Part shown: in pieces, positions 9,663 through 20,349 of the stretch
Layout of the letters: every line of letters begins with the position of its first letter
Numbering within the stretch: the first letter of the stretch is position 1
NCBI GenBank assembly: GCA_947179485.1
Contig: OX359245.1
Location: 47,789,067-47,853,066, forward strand
Direction: 5' to 3'
DNA: 64,000 nucleotides
From: Allacma fusca
Lineage: Eukaryota; Arthropoda; Collembola; Symphypleona; Sminthuridae
Made by a program: the position numbers and the translations under genes
The notes under the pieces: generated by a model
Told to the model about the DNA's origin: nothing
What the model saw: the letters and a program-made list of their open reading frames with translations, nothing else
The model's database searches: none

Positions 9663-12600
9663 ATGGCTGACGTTAGCTTCAATAAGTACCCGTTGTTTAT
9701 GAAAGCGTTATTAAAATTAGGAGTTAACGTCGGAAATGTTCAGCACTCGAGCCGAGCAAGTAAAGAAATAATGTCTGTTTTCTCACGCGGGTTTCACAGC
9801 CGTCTTCTAAATTTTTTAGGAATGAAAAACCGTATTTTACTCTAATTTTGGACGCATCAACGTTTAGAAACATTCCCTATTTGGTGGTGCTACTACCGAC
9901 AACTGAAAAAAATAATCCGAGAGTTGTTTTTACTGCCGGTTACCTCTGCACGGAGAAAGAGGAATTGTTATAATAAATAATCTTAAAGATAGAATTTCAG
10001 TCGATGATAAAATTATGCCCGGTTTTCATAAATATTTTCGCGAAAGAATTATAGCTCAGAGTAGTGAAAGTGCTAGTGCCATGGTAGGAACACAGAACTC
10101 CTTTTACACTCATTTAAGGGATTACATTGGGAAAGAAGTAGCACTAATAAAATTTGCTGCACATAGGATCCAACTGGCAATAAAGCATGCAATGAAAATA
10201 CGGACAGGACAAAACGTAGATGGCAGCGAAAATAATTATTTTTTAACATTTGGAGCGATCAATAACGAATTGTACGCATTTTACTACAGCAGCGGTTCTA
10301 AAAGGTTTATTCATTTGTTTAAACTGGCAGAAGAAACGGGTTTTACGCCAATTCGATTGAAATACGTTTTTGATATAAGGTGGGCTGCAAGCCACAAAGC
10401 CGCTATGTTAGCTATGCATACAGATTGTCATTTAATAAAAGCAGATTTAGAGCTAATTTCGGCTGATAAAGATTTCGATAGCAGTTCACGTGGGAAAGCA
10501 AAATCTATGCACGCAAAAATAACAGATAAAGCGTTTTTTCCTTCCCTTTGCGAAATATTAGATATACTGGCAATTTTTTCAACTATGTCACTTAGCTTTC
10601 AGGTACAGGATGGTCTAATGCTTTCTATCGCTAAAGTAGTCAGGCAAGGTATAAAATATATTGCCAAACTTAAATTATCTATCGGAAAGTACTTAAAAAA
10701 TTATTTAAACGAACGCAAATGTCCCAATATATGCTCAAAGGGTGAATGTTCCCTGGCTCAGCATGGCAATTGCGAGAATCTTATGTGGGGCAACGCTATT
10801 ACTTTGTCCAAAGTTACAAACTCTATAAAGCTAAGGGAGTGTGCACATATTACGTTTCATTTTTTCGCCCTTTTTGGACCCTACCCTCCCTATCGTCATC
10901 CTAACGTCATTGTTCCTTGACCCCCTCCCCTGTAAACGTCATCAAAGCAAAAACAAAGACAAAAACAAGTTTAATCCGTAGCATGTTTAGGGCGGCGTTA
11001 GCCCACTTATAAGATAGTGTTATCCGTGATGTCTGGCGATTGAAACAGGTCAGCGTGTTCTTGCATAAAAAAATTAAATCTGTACTTTCCTCCGAAAATG
11101 CTCGACCTATTTTGTTCAAAATTGATGAGCTTGTTATTGGTTGAAATCGGTCCACGTGTTCGTACTTAAACAAAATAAACTAAATTTTGATGGAAGGAAA
11201 AATAATAATGAAGGTAAACGAAGGAATACCGGTTGGGAAACTTTAGATAGCGGCCATTTTATTTTGGTTTTTCCTTCTCGGACAAAAGCGAAGTTGCAAT
11301 TATTACTGTTTTTGCAATGAGCTTATTATTATTATAAAATTATCATTTAACGTCAGTAATATCTGCAAATTTGCTATGTATCGAGTCTGCCACATTTACA
11401 ATAACTTCCATCGGTGTTTCCGACAAATACTCCGCTTCACAAAAAAATTGTAGAAAATTGCATTTGATTACTTTGAACAACAGATTCAATGCTTTTCGGG
11501 ATTCTTTCTAACGAATTTCTATGAGCAGCTCTTTTGTGGGATTCATATGCAATGTTGATAACAAAATAGTAATTGCACGCATGGTGGGTTTGCATTTTAA
11601 GGTTGTCTTGAATGCTGGGGCAATAGTAGATAGGGGATAATTTCCAGACATTTAGCACGACATTTGGCAACAAACCGTCAAAGTAGGCAGATGAATCCTC
11701 CGGGTTTTCAAATACGAACTCCAGAAAAATCCTGCTTAAAGAGCACCGGAATCTGGAGAAACTTCGATTTTAAATATTTGTCCAAGTTGCATCGCCAAGG
11801 ACGACAGCAACTGAGATCATGAGAACAAACTATTTGCAAAACTGAAATTGATGGACGTGATTTTGTAGCCATTCGTGCGTAAGCCATGAGTTTTTGGAAT
11901 GCTCATGGTTGTCAGACATTTGGACTAATGTGCGGCTTGCGTATGTTTATAAAATGTATCATTGGTCTTTCCCCAATAAAAGTTTGTTGCTAAAAACACT
12001 AGTCTAACAATTATCCGGGTTTATTCCTTAAATTGTTTTGAGAATCGGTGAAACGTCATCAGCAAGTTTACCCCCACCCCCCTTGGTATACACAAGATCA
12101 TCAGCGTCAAGACCCCCTCCCTCCCCCAAAAATGAAACGTAATATGTGCATACTCCCTAAGTGAGTATAGAAGCAGTCTTTACGACGCATTTGATTCGGA
12201 ATTGAAACGTTATTTTCGTCTTCAGCTGTTAGAATCGTTCAATTTATTTTCCCCCAAATATTTCAAAGCCCAATGTCAAGCAGATTGTTCTGTGATGTCA
12301 AATTGATACAACTTTAACGCTCATTTTGAACTGACCGACCCTTTATCTATGTTTGACAACATTTGCTCATTTTATCATTTTAGGAATCAAGAATGTTTCA
12401 TGGTCAAATCAGAATGGGCTCTGTTGTTAAGTAAAGTGGTATCAAATCCTTTTTTAATGGAATATGCTTTTGAAGACTCTTCAAAGTTTTGGCCGTTACC
12501 ATTATCCCAGGCGGATTTAAATTGATCACCTGTTTCAACTTAGATGATCATGTATATTTTTAGCACTGGATTCTCGAGCTCAAGTGCCGAATTTAGTTTT

Positions 12601-12762
12601 AGCATAATAAAATCTATTCAAGAGAAAGAACGAGCAAGTTTGCACTCGGAAACTCTTGAAATGATTTCACAAATAAAAATAAATGGACCCAAGGATTTCG
12701 CAAAGATTGATGTATTAGGATATACTAAAGAGTTTTTGAAAAATCACTTCAAAGTCGACTAA
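9663..12762 (+). pseudogene. hAT-family transposase pseudogene, split by a MITE
   Basis: This is the degraded transposase of a hAT element, related in layout to the C17orf113/ZNF862-type hAT-derived proteins. The N-terminal part starts MADVSFNKYP at 9663; a frame change follows near 9820, then an ILDAST segment. From 10015 a 273-codon stretch carries SESASAMVG...AAHRIQLAIKHA (RNase H-like core region) and FDIRWAASHKAAML. At 10835 the frame is cut by a 1.3-kb MITE. Coding similarity resumes in the same frame at 12161, and ends with the hAT C-terminal dimerisation-like region SSSSAEFSFSIIKS...IKINGPKDF (12544-12762). Stops near 12302 and 12520 show it is dead. It is the best candidate for the enzyme that once moved the surrounding element. 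Confidence 0.72.
10835..12157. mobile_element. MITE with 30-bp TIRs and TAA duplication (PIF/Harbinger-like)
   Basis: Terminal inverted repeats GGGAGTRTGCACATATTACG... extend 30 bp with one mismatch. The 3-bp sequence TAA flanks both sides (10832-10834 and 12158-12160), as in PIF/Harbinger insertions. Subterminal runs of CCCTCCC and ACGTCA occur at both ends. Removing the element with one TAA leaves the hAT reading frame continuous, which confirms the borders. Minus-strand frames at 10907-11173 and 11437-11673 lie inside; neither is recognised, though the second looks protein-like. Confidence 0.8.
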
Positions 12763-13450
12763 GATGCTAATGTTGATGGCAGACCTCCGCATCCAGAAAA
12801 ATTTAAAAACCTATTTGAGAAAAGTGATATTTTCTAGATAAGCTTAATCTAAATATTGAATTACATTTTCTTTCTGATGTTATGCTTACCACGGGAAAAG
12901 TAAATACTTAATATATAACAACATATTAGCATAAAGTTAAAGGGTTCGTTTGTAGTTTCCAATGCAATTTTATCGTTAGAATAATATAAGCAATAAAGCA
13001 GTTTTAATTAATTAATTAATAAGTCCCCCCAATTTATTTGTCATGTTAAGTGTTTCTAATTATCATTTAACCTACCCCTATGAGAAGACGATTACCTGAT
13101 GTCATTGGTTTACTAAATATCGTGATATATATCCACAGTATACTTTTTGATTCGCCCCTAAGAAGTAAAGGCATGTGTATGTATTATTTATGTATGCATT
13201 AATAAATTACTTTCGAAAGTAATACAATAAAAGCGTAATTTTAAATATTAATGGATTTCTACTTATATCTTTGTTGCTAAGGAAGTCACAGTTTTAATAC
13301 TGTGTTTGCAACAAAACAAAATAAAAAGACAAGCGGAAATAAATCATGAGCATTGTATTCAGCATCACACTGCTATCTTCATTACGAACATTTTATAACG
13401 CGGCGTGCAGTTATCTAGTTGTATTTGGTATGCTCCAGAAATAATTTTAA
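12763..13450. other. AT-rich stretch without recognisable gene
   Basis: Between the hAT stop and the small membrane-protein gene I see only AT-rich sequence. CGCCCCTAAGAAGTAAAGG near 13153 is distantly like the inverse of CTAAGGGGCGAAGC at 3318 in the left terminal repeat. Any promoter of the downstream gene should lie here, but no clear TATA/initiator pair stands out. Confidence 0.4.
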
Positions 13451-13781
13451 ATGGTTTCCAACACACTTAACACCACCAAAACCATTTTCAATGATTTGGT
13501 TAGCCTCAACAATAATACAGAGTATCAACAGAATGAAAGCCAATGGCCTACGTGGGGGTACGTAAAAACAATTATGAACTATTTATTTAGTTTTGCCTTA
13601 ATTCATGAAAATGTGCATTACTTTTCTTAGCTTCGGTGCATTGGCGGGGATTTTCACACTGCTGGTACTTGTTATCTGGTGTGCTTTGGAGTGCTGGAGG
13701 CTTAAGCGTGGATTGAGAACAAAAGAAGCATTGCCTAATGATTCTACGCACGTAGTACTGATCACATATGATATTTATTAA
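13451..13781 (+). CDS. Small single-span membrane protein, two exons, 85 aa
   Basis: Exon 1 (13451-13557) and exon 2 (13631-13781) are joined by a 73-bp intron (GTACGT...TTCTTAG) that splices inside a glycine codon and keeps the frame. The N-terminal half is polar with three N-x-S/T sequons (NTT, NNT, NES) and ends QWPTWG. A hydrophobic span FGALAGIFTLLVLVIWCAL follows, then a cysteine/basic stretch ECWRLKRGLR and a short polar tail. This predicts an N-outside, C-inside protein without a cleaved signal peptide (type III). The layout resembles small channel-modulator or fusogen-like proteins, but no family is recognised and function is unknown. It is the only multi-exon gene here with no visible lesion. 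Its last codons lie in the right terminal inverted repeat, and the left terminus holds a decayed inverted copy of that 3' end. Confidence 0.6.
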
Positions 13782-13952
13782 ATATATTAATTTTTTTAAT
13801 TTTATTTATCTTACTCTTTTCAGCTGTGCAAATAAATAACATGCATTTGTTTCAAACTATTAAAAATTGCATTTTAGCTTCTGCAAAAAACAATAAGTGA
13901 CCCAAATTATAAAATAATAATTGCAAAAATCAGAAATAACTACTGGTGAGTT
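13735..13952 (-). repeat. Right terminal inverted repeat of the 10.86-kb element
   Basis: Reverse complement of 3104-3255 plus 3388-3425. It ends ACTACTGGTGAGTT, directly followed by the target duplication at 13953. Relative to the left end it lacks a terminal TATTTCTG and the 110-bp insertion. It includes the final codons and stop of the gene at 13451-13781. Confidence 0.85.
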
Positions 13953-13960
13953 TTTGTGAG

Positions 13961-15506
13961 CTAAACCTGCTTGAGTTTTAGAAACCGAAAATAGTTAATA
14001 TTAGTAAGTTTTCAGCTATCAGAGTTTCAAATATTATTTGTTGGTCCCTTAATTTTAATTAGTACAGATTATGTTATTAGAACTCACTGAATTGAAGTGT
14101 CAGCAAGAATTTCTTAAGAATAAATTGGGTTAATTCATTCAACCATGGGTTCTAAACTAATTCAAAGCATAAACCGAACAAATCAAATAAACTCCCTGAT
14201 CACAATCAACAGTCGTGATGAAGCTCAAAATTGAAATAAAATTCTTCATCATATAATTGAGCTTTACAGACGTCCATTTAGAATGGAGGAAACTCCATTT
14301 TAAAGTTAAATTAAAAAAAAAATCAAAACATCAAATTTTCAATAATTACAATGAAACATTTGAAAATTTGAAAAGCAGACTTGATGCAAGTTACGTTGGT
14401 TCGAAATGAACTCAACGTTTTAGGGAGTAACTATCTTTTCCGCAGATGGCTTCGAAGTCATCACAATAATTAGGTGCTTAAATACGTACTAAAACCGGAA
14501 AATACGATTCTGTGCGTAATATTTTGATATGGAGAAGTAGTCTATACTAGTTGTGGAATTTGTACCTCCATATTTTAGTCTGTAGAAAATGCAGAAAAAC
14601 TTTTAAAGCGGTTTGAATGCTGTAAATTTAAAAAAAGTTATTATTCCCGATTTTGCAATAGTTTCCACGTGTAATTTGTCCAAGGAATTTCTAGCAACAG
14701 AAAGCGCACACTAACATTGAAACTCTACTGGAAATTGTATAGTCTGCAAAATTAAGTTAGACTAAAGTATTGTTTTTAAAACTGATGTAAGCAATCAAGG
14801 AAACCTCCATGACACAAAAAAGGGTAAAAATGCTAAAACACAATATTCAGCGGTGTCCAAACTTTCCTAGATATTTTGAAGGTGGAGGTTCTTTATAAAT
14901 AAAATTCAAATATCTACTAAGTCAAACGCATTCCGCTTCAACGACTGAATTAGATTTTTAACTTAAACTAACAATTCAGGCCGAATTAAAATCAATTGGA
15001 TAAGAGACTTCTAAAGTTACGATGATTTTTTAGACGAAAATTGATTAGCTATATTTTAAAATGTACGTATTTTCTAAAACGAAAAACAACTTGACAATTT
15101 ATGTTGATCATTGAAGTATTTTCCATTTTTTAATGTTACCATTCTAGCCAGATGTCACAGCGTCCTGTTAAAAATAAAAGCCTTGCAAACGTTCTACCTG
15201 TGGCCGTTCTTTAATAATTTTTTAATAATTTAAGGATAGATAAATGTGGACGTTAAAACTTGAATTTGCTTGAAATAGTAAAAATCAAAATTTCATCGAC
15301 TTTCAAAACTCGAAAATTCTTATGGGGTTTAAAATTGAAATTTTCTAGAAAGACAGGTCCCCCACCTGTGGTATCGTTTTAAGTTTTGAAACTTTAATGA
15401 ACTGTCCTAAGAGAACACATGAGTTTTGAAACATACTAGGGAAATACTAAAACATGAGCTATGCTTTGTTTGAATCCGCATGTACCATCCCAAAATCTTA
15501 ACTTGC
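13961..15506 (+). repeat. Dispersed repeat, continuation after the insertion
   Basis: CTAAACCTGCTTGAGTTTTA at 13961 continues the block that ended at 3087 and matches 28377 onward. From about 14200 it contains the CTCCATTTTAAAGTTAAATT and TTGATGCAAGTTACGTTGG modules (also near 32850, 58200, 60670) and AGATGGCTTCGAAG (14444). No gene is seen. Confidence 0.65.
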
Positions 15507-16039
15507 TAGAGTTCAAAAATAAATGTTCTTGCCATTTAAACGTGCATTTTGTCCTTAATATTTTTAGCCTGTCCTGCTTTTTAATGGTCAAGAGTGATTT
15601 TAAAAATTCAAATTTTCCCCTGAAAACTAGCTACATGGATTTTTCGTACTGCATCATTTTTATTCGCTATAAGAATAACAAGTTTTTCGAGTCCATCGGA
15701 ACAGACCAAGGGAGTATTCACGATCAAAATTTACAACAACGTACACATATTACGATTTCGTAATATTGCGTAATTTTTATGAGCTGTTGTTACAACTCAC
15801 AATCAGACAAGTGGAATTGCTATAAAAGACCAAAGGTCTGCGATACTCACCACAGAGTTGGCCCAACTCATTCCCAATTTGATTTCATCATTTAAAAGAA
15901 AAGAAATAAATACCAAACTCGATAGACCCGAAGTTCTAAATTGTTACTCCAATTTTCCTAATTGATTCCATATTTTTATGGAATTAATCGTGAAATTTGT
16001 TGACAATCGTCATTGATTGTTTTTAGATACCATAAAATA

Positions 16040-16500
16040 ATAATAATTCGATTTAAAAAAATGTTCGGAGAATTGGAACTGGACTGGGAAAAATCCGGTA
16101 AGCGAATAAAATGAAGAAATAAATACATACAATTAGGTGCTCGTTGACTTCGCGTAGCACAAGAGCTTCAGAGGGATCCCTGATTTCCTCGCCAATCCGT
16201 TTCTTTGGTGTAGTCAACTCGATGTTTAGAACGTAGCACTGAAACAAATAGTCTTCAATAGGAACGATCGGCAGGTGCTTGTTGTCTCGAAGGGAAAAAG
16301 TAAACTAAATCCGGAGGAACCAAGGTATAGGCTTCTGTAACGTGGGGTAGCAAAAGTGAAAGGGAACGCTTAATGTTTTGGGACACTTTTAAAGCGTCCA
16401 TGCGTTGCACTCACGCATGGCAGGAGCAACTTCCACATTGGAGCCTTGAGTTCTCCAGAAAAAGCACGGTTTGACATATGTACAGTACACTCTATGCAGC
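16040..16500 (-). pseudogene. Gene fragment in left palindrome arm
   Basis: On the minus strand a stretch reads FSGELKAPMWKLLLPCV and, after a stop and a frame change, EDYLFQCYVLNIELTTPKKR to VNEHLI. It then reaches a GTATGT donor at about 16129 and a TTTTTCCCAG acceptor near 16085. Amino-acid content and splice sites look like real exons, but I cannot name the family. The same exons occur inverted in the right arm. A stop and frame changes show this copy is broken. Confidence 0.45.
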
Positions 16501-17010
16501 ACATTTCGTTCTTTCGTGCTTCATTATAAGAGTATTTTTTCTAAGGGGGTAAAATATGTGAAATTATTCCCGTTTAACACAACCCTTCACGAAACTCTCA
16601 TTAAAAAATATAATGAGCTTGCGAATACTTATAACAGAATTATTTGACAATAATAAAATTACACTTGCGTAAAAATGATTCAATAATAATATACATTTAA
16701 TCCTAATTTAATATTGATTAAATATTTTAACACTGCTAAACTTTCGGGGTAACCAGAATATTCCAAACCTTGTCTCCGAGGGTAGGTTCTACAAAAAATA
16801 TAAACGATTTCAAAATTCCCTTCCCGGATTTTCACTTCGGTATGTACACTCGAATAACCTGGATTTGTACGAATTTTTGGACGTAGCAAATATACGTGAA
16901 TAAACTAATGAATGTACTTTATACCAGGATTTTGACTGAATCTTCAAAGTACATTGTGGCGGGGTTGGGAAAAATAACATATAAGCGAAGGGTTCATCCT
17001 CATGTCTTTT

Positions 17011-17694
17011 CTAAAGCGTATTTTCATTTAATGGGGTCTATATAAAAATAAGAATTATATTTCCAGTGAAGGATGCAGATCAGGGTTTAAGAGACTGTAC
17101 CTCCGTAGGTATAATGACTAATGACCCATGGAAAAAAAATCACATTTACGTTAACGATAGGACTCTGATCGCAGTGAATTTTATCTGGGGGGAATTTTTC
17201 GGAAAGTTTAAATACGCAAAACGTATTTATTGCTGGCACAAACATTTTGAGGCAATTGATAACTTAGCAATAAATTTTCAATTATTCAAAGACTGGTGTT
17301 GTGTTTCTCCAGACTCTTGTTTCCAATTAAAATAGAAAAAATTATTTTGCAGCGTTCATTTTTCCAGTGCCGTTTTGGGATTTTGGTATGCACGCGCAAA
17401 ATTAGGAAGTGGCCAGAAACACACATTAAAAATTGGGGTTTCAAGCACTTTAAGCATATTAATTTTAGAATTCAACTACTGATATAATTTATTTTTATTT
17501 TCAAACACTAAATAATATACTGACGCTCCAAAATGTAATATGTGAAACCGTAGTAAGTTTTTGAAAAAATGCAGTTGTTTCGCATAAATGTCTCTCATAC
17601 GGACCACGGTAGTGCCGGGAATGTCCCAAGATTTCTGTTTGAAGCGCAGGTCTGTTTTAATACGGTCTATTCCTTCGCTGATGAATTCTTGGAA
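17011..17694 (+). other. Unpaired centre of the palindrome
   Basis: About 685 bp between the arms. It holds a plus-strand frame 17066-17335 (MKDADQGLRD... NFIWGEFFGKFKYAKRIYCW) and another at 17569-17778 that runs into the right arm. Both look somewhat protein-like, but no family is recognised and there is no supporting splice pattern. Confidence 0.3.
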
Positions 17695-17969
17695 TTCGCG
17701 GATAAATCCTTCGCTTATATGTTATTTATGCCAACCCCGGCACAATGTACTTTGAAGATTCAGTCAAATTCCTGGTAAAAAGTACATTCATTAGTTTATT
17801 CACGTATATTTGCTATGTCCAAAAATTCATGTGTGACCAGGTTATTCGAGTGTACATACCAAAGTCAAAATCAAGGGACCTGCGGGACAAGGTTAGAGCC
17901 GGAAGTTTAGCATTGTTAAAATATTTAATCAATATTAAATTAGGATCAAATGTATATTATGATTGAATC

Positions 17970-18873
17970 ATTTGTACTAAGGCCTCCATCCGATCGGATG
18001 ATCCTCGGATATCCGAAGATCGGATATCCGAAATTTCGGATCGGATACACTACTTATCCGATCCGAACACAATCCGATCGGATCGGATACGTACCCCTTA
18101 TCCGGTCATCGGATTTGGAAACGACTTTATCCGATCGGTTCGGATCACAAATCCTTTATTATTATTGAGCACTTTCTCTGATTTAAACGTTCGCGGCCTT
18201 GGCTTTACAATTCATAATAAATATCGGATAATCCGACGGATATCCGAAAATCAAATTTTTAGCGCGTTCGAGCGACCAATAGGAACGAAGTGTGCAACAG
18301 CAATTTGTCCAAGGAGTAACTGTGCCGATTTTTACGTGTTTTCTTATTATTTCTGAGCTTCACATTCACAGCAGTGTTTGTAAAGTTTTTCTTCAGTTTG
18401 TACGTATGACGTAATGTATGCAAAAATGATTAATATTGTGATGTAGTAAAAAGCTAATGCATTTTTGCAGTGAAAATTCCTAATACTTTTTTATCATCCA
18501 ATGGTATCAATTCGGATAATTTCGGATATCCGCGGGTCGGATCGGATAATGCACTTATCCGATCCGAAATTTTCGGATCGGATACGGATGAATAAAATTT
18601 TTATCCGATCCGTAACGGTCGGATCGGATAATAAAAAAATGTATCCGAAAATTTCGGATCGGATAAGTGCATTATCCGTAACGGTCGGATCGGATAATAA
18701 AAAAATGTATCCGAAAATTTCGGTTCGGATCGGATTCGGATCGGATTCGGATCGGATTCGGATCGGATTCGGATCGGATTCGGATCGGATTCGGATCGGA
18801 TTCGGATCGGATTCGGATCGGGTTTGGATCGGATAATCGATTTATCCGATCGGATGGAAGCCTTAATTTGTAC
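17970..18873. mobile_element. hAT MITE built of TCGGAT words, TSD ATTTGTAC
   Basis: The 888-bp element (17978-18865) has terminal inverted repeats TAAGGCYTCCATCCGATCGG... (22 bp, one mismatch), flanked by perfect 8-bp duplications ATTTGTAC. The opposite palindrome arm near 16670 shows the uninterrupted site (ATTTTTAC on the equivalent strand), a direct empty site. Outer and inner parts of the body are variants of ATCCGATCGGAT, including at least eight successive 12-bp units of GGATTCGGATC type at about 18721-18820 and a duplicated 70-bp unit at 18600-18720. A non-iterated core lies near 18160-18480. Long frames on both strands across the array are repeat translations, not genes. Confidence 0.9.
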
Positions 18874-19029
18874 CTTAAGTGTAATTTTATTATTTAAAAT
18901 CATTCTGCCGTAAGTATTTGCAAGCTCATTATATTTTTAATGAGAGTTTCAAGAAGGGTTGTGTTGAACGGGAATAACCTTTTACCCCCTTAGAAAAAAT
19001 ACTCTTATAATGAAGCACGAAAGAACGCA

Positions 19030-19410
19030 GTGTGCTGTATAGAGTGTACTGTACATATGTCAAACCATGCTTTTTCTGGAGAACTCAAGGCTCCAATGTG
19101 GAAGTTGCTCCTGCCATGCGTGAGCGCAACGCATGGACGCTTTAAAAGTGTCCCAAAACATTATGTGTTCCCTTTCACTTTTCGACCCCACGTTACAGAA
19201 GCCTATACCTTGGTTCTTTAAGACCTTTAGTTTACTTTTTTCCTTTGAGCGCACAAGTACCTGTCGATCATTCCTATTGAAGACTACCTGTTTCAGTGCT
19301 ACGTTCTAAACATCGAGTTAACCACACCAAAGAAACGGATTGGCGAGGAAATCAGGGATCCCTCTGAAGCTCTTGAGCTACGCGAAAATTCAAAAAGCAC
19401 CTAATTGTAA
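19030..19410 (+). pseudogene. Gene fragment in right palindrome arm
   Basis: The plus-strand frame from 19057 encodes MSNHAFSGELKAPMWKLLLP and on to HVTEAYTLVL, then stops. The next exon-like piece (EDYLFQCYVL-like, 19280-19400) ends in a TTGTAAG donor near 19407. It is the inverted counterpart of 16040-16500, with independent lesions: here the first segment is open where the left copy has a stop. Family unknown. Confidence 0.45.
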
Positions 19411-19852
19411 GTTTTTATTCCTTTATTTTATTCGTTTATCTGATTCTTCACAGTCAAGCTCCAATTCTTAGAACATTTATCTATTTATAGGAAAATCCTT
19501 ATTATTATTTTCCTGATTCCTAATTACGAAATCGTAATATACGATATCGTAAATTTTGATTGTAAATACCGGTTGGTCTGTTCCAATGGACTCAACAATG
19601 GTTAGGAATAGTACAGAAAACAATCATTCTTATAGTGAATAAAATGATGCAGTACAAAAATTCCATGTAGTTATATTTCACTGGAAAATTTTAATTTTAA
19701 GAATCACCCTTGACCATAAAACAGCACGACAGGCTAAAATTATTGAGGATAAAACGCACGTGTAAATAGCAAGAACATTTTTGAACTCTAAGTGTATCGG
19801 GGTAATTCTAACCCCTTAAATATTCATTGGTCCCATTTCCAAAAGAGGCTGT

Positions 19853-20345
19853 TCAATCATAAAGAACTACAATAACGCCACCAGCAGGCAATTTATGGCG
19901 CTGAGAGTAATGCAGACACAGATCTCCATCCTCAATGAAGCATGAGCTGCATTCCTTGCAACTATAAATTCTCATTTCGGTCGATGCATGTCCAGTCCTT
20001 CTCAGGTGCTGGTTCAGAATACTCCGACATCTGAAATTCGTTCCACAAGTAATGCACTCATAAGGATTTTCTGTACTAATAATTTCAGAAGTTAGGATTC
20101 GGTCAGGTTGCGCTGAACTGATTTTATGACTTTGGTGATCCGATGCATAAGTTCCTCATGTCCTCGCAAATTCCGTTCAAAATTATTCCGAAGGCCAAAA
20201 GTTCCTCCGCAGAGCTTGCACATGTAAGGGTAGCGTTTTTTCTTAGGAGTTTCCGCTTTATGTTGGCGCAAGTGACGTTTTAGAATGTAATTATGGAAAG
20301 CACTGTAGCTGCAAGTCTTGCATTTATAAGGTCCGTCCTCCGAAT
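19853..20345 (-). pseudogene. C2H2 zinc-finger protein fragment
   Basis: Read on the minus strand, four C2H2-type units occur: YKCKTCSYSAFHNYILKRHL...H, YMCKLCGGTFGLRNN... (first histidine replaced), YECITCGTNF...H...H and YSCKECSSCF...H...H. The stop is at 19853-19855. A frame break falls between the second and third fingers (about 20090). The apparent start at 20379 is false: the first eleven codons are dispersed-repeat sequence (GGATAATAATGCAGTCAGTA), so the gene is cut at its 5' side near 20345-20350. The normal role of such proteins is DNA binding in the nucleus. Confidence 0.7.
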
Positions 20346-20349
20346 GACC

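Larger units (their letters stand above)
3088..13960. mobile_element. 10.86-kb terminal-inverted-repeat element, hAT-like
   Basis: The ends 3104-3430 and 13735-13952 are inverted copies of each other. Flanking 8-mers GTTGTGAG (3088-3095) and TTTGTGAG (13953-13960) differ at one base and fit the hAT target pattern nTnnnnAn. The paralogous repeat near 28360 reads straight through with a single GGTTGCGAG, giving an empty site. The left end starts CAGAAATAAAACTCACC; the right end lacks the matching last eight bases, so it is probably slightly truncated. Contents in order: GC-rich island, direct repeats, chromodomain/zinc-finger pseudogene, minus-strand relic, hAT transposase pseudogene with an inserted MITE, and an intact small membrane-protein gene. 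That one hAT mobilised the whole unit is inference; nested insertions could also explain the contents. Confidence 0.72.
15507..19790. repeat. 4.3-kb inverted duplication (large palindrome)
   Basis: Left arm 15507-17010 is the reverse complement of right arm 17695-19790. Pairings include TAGAGTTCAAAAAT with ATTTTTGAACTCTA at the outer ends, the gene exons at 16130-16480 with 19060-19400, and CATTGTGGCGGGGTTGG (16951) with its inverse near 17740. The right arm is longer because of an 888-bp MITE. The outer tips are TA...TA, so a TA-target transposon with long inverted repeats is possible. The arms carry spliced gene sequence, which also fits an inverted duplication of a host or element gene. 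Confidence 0.85.

Noticed and set aside
3088-13960. Polinton/Maverick interpretation of the 10.86-kb element
   Set aside because: No protein-primed polymerase B, packaging ATPase, protease or capsid frames; the flanking duplication is 7-8 bp and the enzyme seen is hAT-like.
18501-18903. Open frames of 100-111 codons on both strands (Ser/Asp/Arg-Ile repeats)
   Set aside because: They are translations of the TCGGAT array; both strands are open because the 12-bp unit contains no stop in several frames.
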